Below, one piece after another: positions 34,001-41,357 of a stretch of DNA of 64,000 nucleotides. A program made the position numbers and the translations under genes. Origin of the DNA: DATDGX01 sp036521875 (lineage in GTDB: Bacteria; Desulfobacterota; Binatia; Binatales; Binataceae); the NCBI GenBank assembly GCA_036521875.1, contig DATDGX010000141.1:62001-126000 (forward strand). Reading direction: 5' to 3'. How positions within the stretch are numbered: the first letter of the stretch is position 1; each line of letters opens with the position of its first letter. The notes under the pieces are model-generated. The model searched no databases. It was not told the DNA's origin and worked only from the letters and a program-made list of their open reading frames with translations.

Positions 34001-34552
34001 GGATCCGAGTATGGAATCCGGCCGCTTGAATTAGGTGCAATCGGCCATCGAGGCTGGAGTCTGGTGCACGCGGACCGCGCCAACGAGGGTCTCGAGGAAA
34101 TTCGCCGTTCGGTAGAGGGTCGCGACAGGTTGGGGATGGGCTTAAGTCCTTCCGTTCTGGCGATGCTGGTCGAGGCTCACCTCCAGATGAAGCAACCAGT
34201 GGCGGGGCTCCAAGCTCTTGAGGAGGCGTTCTCGCGCGTGGAGCCGACCGGCGAGCGGATGTACGAGTCGGAGCTGTATCGCCTGAAGGGCGAACTGTTG
34301 CTGGCTCAAGACGCATCGAATGCCGTGCAAGCGGAGAAATCCTTCCGCACCGCGATCGAGATTGCACAGGCGCAATCGGCGAAGTCGTGGAAATTGCGCG
34401 CGACGATGAGCCTCGCGCGAATGATCGCCAAACAGGGCAAGCGCGACGAAGCGCGCACAATGATCGCCGACATCTACAACTGGTTCACCGAAGGCTTCGA
34501 CACCGCCGATCTGAAAGAAGCGAAGGCGCTGCTCGACGAACTAAACGCATAG
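31094..34552 (+). CDS. zinc-ribbon / class III adenylate cyclase / AAA ATPase / TPR signalling protein
   Basis: 1152 residues. Residues 1-50 hold two zinc ribbons (CSNCKTENPAGQKFCGDCGA and a near copy). Residues 80-265 are a class III nucleotide cyclase domain with both metal-binding Asp (VTALFADIKGST; QSTGDGIFALFG) and NTGEVVVR. An AAA/NB-ARC-like ATPase follows, with Walker A AEPGVGKSRLL near residue 315 and Walker B VMVIFEDLHWIDE. The C-terminal third is TPR-like. Such proteins probably sense an unknown signal and make cAMP. About 35 residues near 605-640 look like an inserted repeat. Confidence 0.85.
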   Translation: MRCSNCKTENPAGQKFCGDCGAALANLCPKCGADNPAGKRFCGECGTALGAPAAAASAKKSNDSPIRVAETPAPENLEGERKTVTALFADIKGSTELEQDLDPEEARAIIDPALKLMIDAARRYDGYIVQSTGDGIFALFGAPVAHEDHPQRALYSALRMQEELKRYSARLREAGSLPLEARVGVNTGEVVVRSITTGEGQTEYTPIGHTTNLASRMQALAPTGSIAISEQTRKFVEGYFQLKPLGPTKVRGVSEPVNVYEVTGIGPLRTRLQRSAGRGYTKFVGRNREMDAMKAAAEQAQAGHGQIVAAMAEPGVGKSRLLFEFKAVSQSGWMVLETFSVSHGKASAFLPVIDLLHGYFDIKPEDDTRKRREKVTGRVLALDRSLEDALSYLFALLGLIEADDPLMQMSAEVRKRRTLDAIKRILIRESLNQPVMVIFEDLHWIDEETQALLNLLADSIGTAKILLLVNYRPEYSHQWGSKTYYTQLRLDPLGKESAAEMLQSLLGDSAELAALKRLIIEKTEGNPFFMEETVEVLLDDGALVRNGSIKLIKPLAELKIPPTVQAILVSRIDRLPADEKDLLQTLAVIGREFARSLVREVVDPQSRAESSSFGLPALSVHGPLRTGSTGRQAAGLLSRKITGEVLEAMLAHLQLAEFIYEQPAVGDIEYTFKHALTQEVAYKSVLVERRKLLHGGIGTAIEALAAGQIDDHVAELAHHYSRSDNPMKAAGYLNLAAIQAHRRSAFTEATELAERGVSILASTADGSERDRQEIGLQIVLAQSLAATFSPGFVEVGRAYTRAIELCGRIGDERQLFLALVGLRLHFQIRADERRAREVSEQVLAMAERLGQPWMLGIAHALQAASLLWLGQPEAARAHCEESLAVLGPEDQFGPVFPRFASAFPALSCSLWLLGFPDRAQRAADESISRARALQSPLAMMLSLTQGWNLNRFLRDAVRTREHAEAAIAIGSEYGIRPLELGAIGHRGWSLVHADRANEGLEEIRRSVEGRDRLGMGLSPSVLAMLVEAHLQMKQPVAGLQALEEAFSRVEPTGERMYESELYRLKGELLLAQDASNAVQAEKSFRTAIEIAQAQSAKSWKLRATMSLARMIAKQGKRDEARTMIADIYNWFTEGFDTADLKEAKALLDELNA
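33001..33026. repeat. palindromic repeat-like segment inside the cyclase gene
   Basis: CCTCTCCCGT-AAAATA-ACGGGCGAGG forms a 10-pair stem with one mismatch. It lies in a stretch (about 32905-33030) that, in protein terms, interrupts the conserved ATPase-to-TPR linker with Ser/Gly-rich codons and keeps the frame. Adjacent DNA (ctctccgttcacggtccgct) also resembles intergenic repeats. It looks like a palindromic element inserted in frame. Confidence 0.55.
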
Positions 34553-34645
34553 CCGGTTCGGGCCTGCCTGAGCCGATATCTTCTGCTTCGGCCTACGGCC
34601 TCGCTTCAGACTCGTTGTAGCGAACCCCCTTTTTTCCGCATCCTG

Positions 34646-35743
34646 CTAGAGATTGCAACGATAGGTTATGAAATTTCCGGTGACGTGAGCGCCGAGCTTT
34701 TCCGCGGTGCGGCGCGAGGCCCAGTTGTCGTCGAGTACCAGCGTGTAGCCGGTGAAGCGCATCTTGCGCTCCGCCATTTCCAGGAACGATCGCGCCGCCA
34801 TCGCCAGCGCGATGCCGCGTCCGCGCGCCGCCGGCTTGACGCCGATATTGATCAACGCGCCGCGGGTTCCGCCGCCGCGCTCCGCGTCGAGCCGCACGCC
34901 GCGCTTGAGCTGCGCGAGCGTGGGACTCAAATCCTGCACCGAGAACACCGCGCCCACCGGCTCGTTATCCACGCTCGCGAGCATTGACAGGTCCGCGACC
35001 GGAGTCTCCCACAGCGAAGTCAGCATCGGGCGCACCTCGCCGCGCGAAACCGGGTTCCATCCCCAATGGCGCTCGAACGCGGCGTTGGTGACGTCGGTCC
35101 ATGCGTCGATCGCGGACAGGAATCCGTACTCGCGCCAACTCTGCACCACCACGCCCGCCGCGCGCGCCCCGTCCAGCATCGTGCGGTATCGCGCGAGAAC
35201 CTCCGGCGTCAGCTCGGCGGTATAGTCGACCTGCCCCTTCTCGCTCTCGAAGCCGGAGTTCTTGAGATAGCGATGGTAGCAGGCGGGATTTCCGCGCAGC
35301 AGAAACGAGGGCAGCGCGCCGTAATGATCGATCGCGTAGGGATAATCCAGAAACGCCGCAAAACCGCTCCGCGCCGCGCTTATCCCGCGAAGGCGTAGGG
35401 ACTCCTTCCCGGCTTCCAGCATCGCCGCGACCGCCTCGTCCTCGCCGTCGAGCGCTTCGAAGTGAATCAGATGGCCGAGCTGCTCGCCCCAATGCGCGAT
35501 GTAGCGCCGGTTGATAAGCGCGCTTACGCGAGCGACGACCTTCCGGCCGCGGCGCGCGCAGAACGCTTCGAGATCCAGCTCGCGCGACAAATGGCTGCGG
35601 CCCGAGAGCAGGTCGACCTCGCTCTGCACGTCGGGCGGCCACCACGCGTCGTGATTCGAGTAGACCTGGTATGGGAGCCGGGCGAATTCGTCGAATCCGG
35701 CCCGGCTTTTCAGCCGCTCGACAGTGATCGTCGCGATGCTCAA
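34646..35743 (-). CDS. GNAT-family acetyltransferase-like protein
   Basis: About 365 residues. The C-terminal half has GNAT acetyl-CoA-binding features: INIGVKPAARGRGIALAMAA (Q/R-x-x-G-x-G/A) and YTLVLDDNWASRRTAEKLGA. The N-terminal half (LPYQVYSNHDAWWPPDVQSE) recalls proteins with duplicated GNAT folds of unknown substrate. No ATG lies near the homologous N-terminus; the frame is open to 35806 and TTG codons at 35743 or 35806 are the likely starts, so the 5' end is uncertain. Confidence 0.65.
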   Translation of the reverse strand: MSIATITVERLKSRAGFDEFARLPYQVYSNHDAWWPPDVQSEVDLLSGRSHLSRELDLEAFCARRGRKVVARVSALINRRYIAHWGEQLGHLIHFEALDGEDEAVAAMLEAGKESLRLRGISAARSGFAAFLDYPYAIDHYGALPSFLLRGNPACYHRYLKNSGFESEKGQVDYTAELTPEVLARYRTMLDGARAAGVVVQSWREYGFLSAIDAWTDVTNAAFERHWGWNPVSRGEVRPMLTSLWETPVADLSMLASVDNEPVGAVFSVQDLSPTLAQLKRGVRLDAERGGGTRGALINIGVKPAARGRGIALAMAARSFLEMAERKMRFTGYTLVLDDNWASRRTAEKLGAHVTGNFITYRCNL

Positions 35744-35918
35744 AGTCTGACCAAAATGTCGCCGGCCAATCGTTCCCGACCGCGTGGCGCCGCCGCTGCG
35801 TATCAACCTACCATCTTCACGAAGCTACATTCTTATAGCCACGCCGAATGGAAAGATCACATTGCCGAGCGCGCGGCACCTGACAGCCGTGCGCGTGACG
35901 CGGCTCGCGTTGCTGCGA

Positions 35919-36770
35919 CTAGTTGCGGCGCTTGGCGCGTCGCACCAGCATCAGCAGGCCGTCGCCGAGCCAGCGCTCGAGCATCCGGTTGATCGCGCCA
36001 ACCGCGTCATGCTCAGCCCCGTCGCAGCCGGCGGCGATCGCGGCGCAGATTTTCGCGAACGTGGCGCCGCGCGCGCCACCGCCGACCGCGACTGCCAATG
36101 CGCGCGCCTCCGTCGCTTCGATCTCGCGATAGTAAACCCGCGAGTTGCGCCGCCATACGAGCACCTCCACGGGCTCGTGCACGACTGGCTCGAAGTCCCT
36201 ACCCTGCTCGACCGCGCGCAGCACATCGGCGACCCGCCATTGAAGGCTTAGGATCATCACCGCCGGATGCGTGCGCATCCGGAGCGCGGGCCACTTCGCG
36301 GGCGCAATCGCACGCATCGCGGCAGCGTCGAGAGCGGGCGCTTCGGCGGCGTGGAAGACCTCGACGAGCGCGCGCTCGAGCGCCGCAAGGTCGGCTACGT
36401 AGGGCGCCTTGCCGCGAATCGGATGGCTGCGGACAAAGTCCGCGAGAAATCGATGCGCGTAAAAAATTGACGGCTCGGTGGGCGGGTAGTCAATCAGGTA
36501 TCCGGTGAGCAGGTTGTGGAAGCCGCTCTCGCCGAACACTTTGAGCGTCGCCGGAAAATCTTCCTTCGCGGCGTCGAGAAGGCGGTAGAAGTACGCGTCG
36601 GCGTAGATGTCGACGCGCTCGACCGCGGACAGGCGTGCGTCGCCGCGGATGACTGTGCCGAGGTCGCCGGGCGACAGGCCCTGCTCGCGCGCGAGCCCCT
36701 CGGCCACGCCGCTAGGCGCGGTTATTAGCCGGTAGAGCAGGCGCTCGATTTCGCGCAGCGGAATCGTCAT
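35919..36770 (-). CDS. bufC: DUF2063 protein, partner of MNIO enzyme (BufC/HvfC-like)
   Basis: 283 residues. The N-terminal DUF2063 domain (RLSAVERVDIYADAYFYRLL, DAAKEDFPATLKVFGESGFH, LLTGYLIDYPPTEPSIFYAH) is the partner protein that helps DUF692 enzymes recognise precursor peptides. The start MTIPLREIERLLYRL at 36770 is preferred over the longer frame to 36851, leaving a 59-bp overlap with the DUF692 gene. The C-terminal half (about residues 155-283) is less conserved. Confidence 0.85.
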   Translation of the reverse strand: MTIPLREIERLLYRLITAPSGVAEGLAREQGLSPGDLGTVIRGDARLSAVERVDIYADAYFYRLLDAAKEDFPATLKVFGESGFHNLLTGYLIDYPPTEPSIFYAHRFLADFVRSHPIRGKAPYVADLAALERALVEVFHAAEAPALDAAAMRAIAPAKWPALRMRTHPAVMILSLQWRVADVLRAVEQGRDFEPVVHEPVEVLVWRRNSRVYYREIEATEARALAVAVGGGARGATFAKICAAIAAGCDGAEHDAVGAINRMLERWLGDGLLMLVRRAKRRN

Positions 36771-37620
36771 CGCGAGTAAGGCGAGAGTCGCCAGTTGAAG
36801 ATTGTTGATGAATAGTCCGCGCGCGCTCAGCGGTCGCCGCGAGCACCGCAAACTCCGGAATGTTGTCGTCCCACTCGACCAGCGCGGAGACCGCGCCGAA
36901 TTTTCTCACCGCGTGCTCGTAGAGCGACCACACCCGCTCGCACACCGGATGGTCGTGCGTGTCGAGAAGATATTTGCCGTGATCGCTGTGGCCCGCGAGA
37001 TGAAATTGAATCACGCGCTCGGCCGGCATCGAATCGATATATCGCGCGGCGTCGAAATCGTGATTGAACGCGCTGACAAAAATATTGTTGATATCGAGCA
37101 GGATCCCGCAATCGGCTTCGTTCGCGACCGCGGCGATAAATTCCCATTCGGTCATCGCGGAAGAGACGAACGCCATGTAGCTCGAGACGTTCTCGATCAG
37201 AATTGGCCGTTCGAGAGTGTCCTGGACGATTCGAATTCGCGCCGCGACGTGACGCACCGCCTCCTCCGTGTAGGGAAGCGGCAACAAGTCGTGCAGGTTG
37301 TGGCCGCCGACGCCGGTCCAGCACAGATGGTCCGACATCCAGGCGGGCGCGAAGCGCCGCGCGAGAACGCGGAGCCGCTTCAAATACTCGCGATTCAGCG
37401 GATCGGTCGAGCCGATGGACATCGACACGCCGTGCATCACGATCGGGTAGCGCTCGCGCACCGCTTCGAGCACTTCGAGCGGACGTCCGCCCGCGACCAT
37501 GAAGTTTTCCGCGATAACCTCGAACCAGTCGACCTTGGGATGATGCTCCAGGATGTGCGCGTAGTGCGGGCGCCGCAGTCCCACGCCAAAGCCGAGGAAC
37601 GGAAAATCAGAGCGCTGCAT
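36712..37620 (-). CDS. bufB: DUF692 multinuclear non-heme iron oxidase (MNIO; BufB-like)
   Basis: 302 residues with a TIM-barrel fold. Family landmarks: LGFGVGLRRPHYAHIL, DWFEVIAENFMVAGG, MHGVSMSIGSTDPLN, PILIENVSSYMAF, GILLDINNIFVSAFNHDFDA, QFHLAGHSDHGKYLLDTHDH and ALVEWDDNIPEF, which together carry the His, Asp and Glu iron ligands. These enzymes convert Cys in a precursor peptide to 5-thiooxazole. Located between the precursor gene and the DUF2063 partner, the canonical order. The C-terminal 40 residues overlap the next gene and lack conservation. Confidence 0.92.
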   Translation of the reverse strand: MQRSDFPFLGFGVGLRRPHYAHILEHHPKVDWFEVIAENFMVAGGRPLEVLEAVRERYPIVMHGVSMSIGSTDPLNREYLKRLRVLARRFAPAWMSDHLCWTGVGGHNLHDLLPLPYTEEAVRHVAARIRIVQDTLERPILIENVSSYMAFVSSAMTEWEFIAAVANEADCGILLDINNIFVSAFNHDFDAARYIDSMPAERVIQFHLAGHSDHGKYLLDTHDHPVCERVWSLYEHAVRKFGAVSALVEWDDNIPEFAVLAATAERARTIHQQSSTGDSRLTRDDDSAARNRAPALPANNRA

Positions 37621-37703
37621 CGAGTTGAATGAGGCTCAAGTGTCGCACGTGATGACGGCCCGGCGCGCCGCGAGGAGCGCGCCTGGCCGCCGTTTGCGCG
37701 ATA

Positions 37704-37991
37704 CTACATCGGCATCGGGGGTTTCTTGCCGATGTGACCGCCCAACGCCTGGCAGGACTTGGCGCTGTCGCTCATCACGTAGCCCTTGCCTTTGCAGGAG
37801 TTCTGCCCCTTGCAATCGCTTTGCGCGGACTTGCAGGAACTCTGTCCCTTGCACGAATTGCCCCCGACGCATTTGACCTGCGCTTGCTGTCCCGGTGAAC
37901 TCGATGAGTCCGCGGCCTGGGCGGAATTGCCCATAAACATCAGCGCGACCGCCGTCGCCAGAACTGCGCCCGTCATTCCTGCTCTCTTCAT
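37704..37991 (-). CDS. bufA2: bufferin-type copper-binding RiPP precursor (BufA2-like)
   Basis: 95 residues. AAGGAG sits 8 nt before the ATG. Residues 1-26 are a Sec signal ending SAQA. The mature part has six Cys in a regular pattern (KCVGGNSCKGQSSCKSAQSD then CKGQNSCKGKG, and KSCQALGG), the repeated N-S-C-K-G being typical of BufA2-type bufferins. The paired DUF692/DUF2063 enzymes would turn some Cys into thiooxazoles, giving a periplasmic metallophore that protects against copper. First gene of the three-gene operon; no DoxX-type fourth gene is present. Confidence 0.88.
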   Translation of the reverse strand: MKRAGMTGAVLATAVALMFMGNSAQAADSSSSPGQQAQVKCVGGNSCKGQSSCKSAQSDCKGQNSCKGKGYVMSDSAKSCQALGGHIGKKPPMPM

Positions 37992-38190
37992 ATGCCTGTC
38001 TCCTTGGGTTGAAGTCGCCGGGCCGAAGCCCTCATCAATCCAGACCTATCTAGTGAAGCCGTCTCCTCAGGTACGAAACAATCTTGCAAACGGATTACGT
38101 GAGGTTACTACAGGGGCGGCCTCGCTGTCTAAACCGGCCTGGCCCGAGGTTATTTCGCCCTAGCGCGAGAATAATAAACCTGCGCCAACG

Positions 38191-38220
38191 GGAACTTTTC
38201 GCCTCGGCTCAAGATTTTAA
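38191..38220 (+). promoter_or_regulatory. candidate ECF promoter upstream of the sigma factor gene
   Basis: GGAACTTTT at 38191-38199 matches the usual -35 of ECF sigma factors (GGAAC). An AT-rich ATTTTAA lies at 38214-38220, 16 bp after GGAACTT. Its position 34 bp before the sigma ATG suggests autoregulation. The -10 is not a clear TCTAA, so the site is a candidate only. Confidence 0.4.
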
Positions 38221-38253
38221 CCTTGGCAGGTGCTATGGTTTCGATTTCTTCAT

Positions 38254-38832
38254 ATGGCAGGGAGACGGCCAAGCGGCGAGGACCGGCGCAAGCAGTTCGA
38301 AGAACAGGCGCTTGTGCATCTCGACGCCGTCTACACGATGGCGATGCGCCTGGCGCGCAATCCCGACGACGCCAACGATCTGCTGCAGGAGACGGTGCTA
38401 CGCGCCTACCGGTTCTTCCATCAGTTCGAGCCGGGGACCAACTGCCGCGCGTGGATGCTCACGATTCTGTTCAACAATTTCCGCAACGGCTACCGGCGCT
38501 CTGCGCGGGAACAGCCGTCGGCGTCGATCGAGGATTTCGAGCATCGGCTCGATGCGGAAAGCCTGCGCGTCGATCCCAGGGGCAGCAATCCCGAGGCGAT
38601 AATCTCGGCGGCGGGAATGGACCGCGAGGTCGAGCAAGCGCTGGAGTCGATTCCCGACGAGTTCCGCGCGGCGCTGCTGCTGGTCGACGTCGAGGAGCTG
38701 AGCTACCAGGAGGTATCGGGGGTCCTGGACATACCGATCGGTACGGTAAAATCGAGAGTCTCGCGGGGGCGCGCCATATTACGCGCTGCATTGAAGGGAT
38801 ACGCTAAGGAGCGGGGAATAATACGATCTTGA
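38254..38832 (+). CDS. ECF-family RNA polymerase sigma factor
   Basis: 192 residues. Sigma region 2 (HLDAVYTMAMRLARNPDDAN, DLLQETVLRAYRFFHQFEPG, NCRAWMLTILFNNFRNGYRR) and region 4 (LESIPDEFRAALLLVDVEEL, SYQEVSGVLDIPIGTVKSRV, SRGRAILR) are complete. The start ATG at 38254 was chosen over a GTG at 38230 because the family starts there. Divergent from the bufferin operon (262-bp gap) and followed by its anti-sigma factor. Confidence 0.93.
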   Translation: MAGRRPSGEDRRKQFEEQALVHLDAVYTMAMRLARNPDDANDLLQETVLRAYRFFHQFEPGTNCRAWMLTILFNNFRNGYRRSAREQPSASIEDFEHRLDAESLRVDPRGSNPEAIISAAGMDREVEQALESIPDEFRAALLLVDVEELSYQEVSGVLDIPIGTVKSRVSRGRAILRAALKGYAKERGIIRS

Positions 38833-38988
38833 CTCCAATTGAACGCGCAGCCTACTGGACGGTAGGTGCCGTGAGCGCAGCCCGAACGCCGGTGAAGCGA
38901 CCCCGGATTGTAACTGGGTGCGCTGATTGTCGAAGCGGGGGGTTAGATAGAGTTGATTCGATTTTGAAAGGGGCGCGGCACTAAGCAG

Positions 38989-39798
38989 TTGGATTGCGGC
39001 ACTTACATAGACAATTTTCTCGCGGCTCACGTTGACGGAGAGCTCGAGGGCGAAGACAAGCGCCGCGCCGACCAGCACGTCGCGGGATGCGCGAATTGCC
39101 GCGCCGAGCTGGAAGAGCAACGCGCGCTGAAGGCGCTCCTGCGTGAGCGCGCCGGGATGCTCAGAACGCCAGCGCCGGTGAGAGTATCGCTTCGCGCGGC
39201 GCTCGATTCGGCTGACGCGGGCGCTCGTGTCGAGGCGCGGCCGCCGGCCGCCGCGCAACGACCGTCGCGGAGGCTGAGGAGCGCGCGAATATGGGCGCCG
39301 ATCGCGGTCGCAGCGGCGGCAGTGTTAGCGATCATTCTCGTTCACAACCGGCAACCTGCGTTCGCATCGATACCCGAATTCGATATGGCGGTCGCCAGCT
39401 TTGCTACCTTTGAGCGTCACTTCGAACCGAACGTCGGCTCGGCCACACCCGCCGACGTCTCCGACGCTTACCTGATCCACAACATGCCGGGCTACATCTG
39501 GAACTTCTGGCCGAGCGGCTACCGGCTGGTCGGCGGAAGAATCGATCGGCTGCCCGACGGCAGGCCGGTCGCCTACACGTTCTACCGAGGCGAGCGCGGC
39601 GATATTTTATGCACTTATGTGAAGGCGCCGCTGATCGAGCCGGTCGGCGCGCGCGCGGTGGGCAGCCACGCGTACTATCAGTACAAGGGATACAGCATCT
39701 GCCTGAGCTACTATCCGAACAGCGGCTACTTGTGCATCCTGGTCTCGCCGCGGCCGCTCAACCAGTTCGTCCAGGACATCGCCGACTCCTCTCCTTGA
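38989..39798 (+). CDS. zinc-finger anti-sigma factor with transmembrane anchor
   Basis: 269 residues, TTG start (no ATG in frame nearby). The N-terminal anti-sigma zinc finger is HVDGELEGEDKRRADQHVAG then CANC (HxxxCxxC). A membrane helix near residues 105-120 (WAPIAVAAAAVLAIILVHN) leads to a roughly 150-residue periplasmic domain of unknown type (YIWNFWPSGYRLVGGRIDRL). It should hold the upstream sigma factor inactive until a signal in the envelope releases it. The gap to the sigma gene is 156 bp. Confidence 0.85.
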   Translation: MDCGTYIDNFLAAHVDGELEGEDKRRADQHVAGCANCRAELEEQRALKALLRERAGMLRTPAPVRVSLRAALDSADAGARVEARPPAAAQRPSRRLRSARIWAPIAVAAAAVLAIILVHNRQPAFASIPEFDMAVASFATFERHFEPNVGSATPADVSDAYLIHNMPGYIWNFWPSGYRLVGGRIDRLPDGRPVAYTFYRGERGDILCTYVKAPLIEPVGARAVGSHAYYQYKGYSICLSYYPNSGYLCILVSPRPLNQFVQDIADSSP

Positions 39799-39817
39799 GG
39801 CTCGCCAGCGCGTCGGC

Positions 39818-39865
39818 GCTTGGACCGCAGCGGCTCGCTACGCTTGGACCGCGGCGGCTCGCTAC
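39818..39865. repeat. 24-bp tandem repeat, two copies
   Basis: gcttggaccgcagcggctcg plus ctac at 39818-39841 is followed directly by the same 24 bp with one change (cgcggcgg) at 39842-39865. It lies between the anti-sigma stop and the convergent purF stop. No function is evident. Confidence 0.8.
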
Positions 39866-39890
39866 ATTCGACGAGTGATAACGGGAGTCT

Positions 39891-41357
39891 CTAGCGACGC
39901 TCGGCACGCTCTTCGTTCGCGTCGAACAGATGCAACTGATGCACCCCGTTCTGCTTCGGAATTTCGACCGGATAGTTACCAGTGAAGCACGCGTCGCAAT
40001 AGCCCTCGCGCGCACCCTCGCCGACAAATGAATAGAGGCCGTTCCAGCTCAGGTAGCCGAGCGAGTCGGCGCCGATATGGCGGCGTATTTCCTCGACCGA
40101 GTGCGACGACGCGAGCAGTTCCTCGCGAGTGGGCGTATCGATTCCGTAGAAGCACGAGTTGGTCGTTGGCGGCGCCGCGATGCGCATGTGAACCTCGCGC
40201 GCGCCCGCCTGGCGTAGCATCGGTATCACCTTGCGGAGAGTGGTCCCGCGCACCAGCGAGTCCTCGATCAGCACGATTTTCTTGTCGCGCAAAAGCTCGG
40301 CGACCGGGTTGAACTTTATCTTGACCCCGAAATGGCGGATCGATTGCCGCGGCTCGATAAACGTGCGGCCGACGTAGTGGCTGCGCACCAGCGCCATCTC
40401 GAACGGGAGCCGCGACTCTTCGGCATAACCAAGCGCGGCCGCATTTCCCGAGTCGGGCACCGGCACGACGATATCGGCATCAGCGGGACATTCGCGCGCC
40501 AGCGCGCGGCCTTGCATCTTGCGCACCGAATAAACATTGCGGCCATAGAGCAGGCTGTCAGGACGCGCGAAGTAGACGTACTCGAAAACGCATCGGCGCG
40601 GCGCGGCGGGCGCGAACGGATGCATCGAGTGCATCCCCTCGTCGTCGATCATCAGCATCTCGCCCGGCTCGATCTCGCGAATATATTCGGCGCGCACGAG
40701 GTCCAGCGCGCAGGTCTCCGACGCGACGATCGGCGCATTGTTGAGCTTGCCCAGCACCAGCGGCCGGAAGCCGTGCGGATCGCGCGCCGCGATCATGCAG
40801 TTCTCAGTCAGCAACACCAGCGAGTACGCGCCTCGCACCTGCGCCAGCGCCTCGGCCACCCGCTGGGGCAGCGTCGGCTCGTGCGACGCGGCGATCAGAT
40901 GGATGATCACTTCGCTGTCGGACGACGACTGAAAAATCGATCCCTCGAGCTTGTCGCGCAATTCTTCGAAGTTGACCAGGTTGCCATTGTGCCCCAGCGC
41001 AAGACCGCCGCGCGCGTACTCGACCACCAGCGGCTGGCAGTTCTTGATCGAAGTCGAGCCGGTCGTCGAGTAGCGGTTGTGACCGATCGCGCTGGTACCC
41101 TCAAGCTTCTGGATGATCGAGCTGTTGAAGATGTCCGCGACCAGACCCATCCCGCGATGCGAGATCAGCGACTTGCCGTTGGACGAGACGATCCCTGCGG
41201 ACTCCTGCCCGCGATGCTGCAGCGCGTATAGGCCTAAATAAGCGAGGTTGGCCGCCTCGGGATGTCCGTAAACGCCGAATACGCCGCACTCCTCGTGGAA
41301 TGCGTCAAGGTTCGACTCTTCTTCGACGACGCAGAGCTCGGACAATTCGTCAGTCAT
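39891..41357 (-). CDS. purF: amidophosphoribosyltransferase
   Basis: 488 residues; first committed step of purine synthesis, PRPP plus glutamine to phosphoribosylamine. Cys24 in HEECGVFGVYGHPEAANLAY would be the glutaminase nucleophile after removal of a 23-residue propeptide. PRPP loop: KIVLIEDSLVRGTTLRKVIP. Its start overlaps the purL stop by 8 bp, ending the purSQLF series. Confidence 0.96.
   Translation of the reverse strand: MTDELSELCVVEEESNLDAFHEECGVFGVYGHPEAANLAYLGLYALQHRGQESAGIVSSNGKSLISHRGMGLVADIFNSSIIQKLEGTSAIGHNRYSTTGSTSIKNCQPLVVEYARGGLALGHNGNLVNFEELRDKLEGSIFQSSSDSEVIIHLIAASHEPTLPQRVAEALAQVRGAYSLVLLTENCMIAARDPHGFRPLVLGKLNNAPIVASETCALDLVRAEYIREIEPGEMLMIDDEGMHSMHPFAPAAPRRCVFEYVYFARPDSLLYGRNVYSVRKMQGRALARECPADADIVVPVPDSGNAAALGYAEESRLPFEMALVRSHYVGRTFIEPRQSIRHFGVKIKFNPVAELLRDKKIVLIEDSLVRGTTLRKVIPMLRQAGAREVHMRIAAPPTTNSCFYGIDTPTREELLASSHSVEEIRRHIGADSLGYLSWNGLYSFVGEGAREGYCDACFTGNYPVEIPKQNGVHQLHLFDANEERAERR

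Noticed and set aside
36770..36851. Longer N-terminus of the DUF2063 protein
   Set aside because: The extra 27 residues are not homologous and would deepen the overlap with the DUF692 gene.
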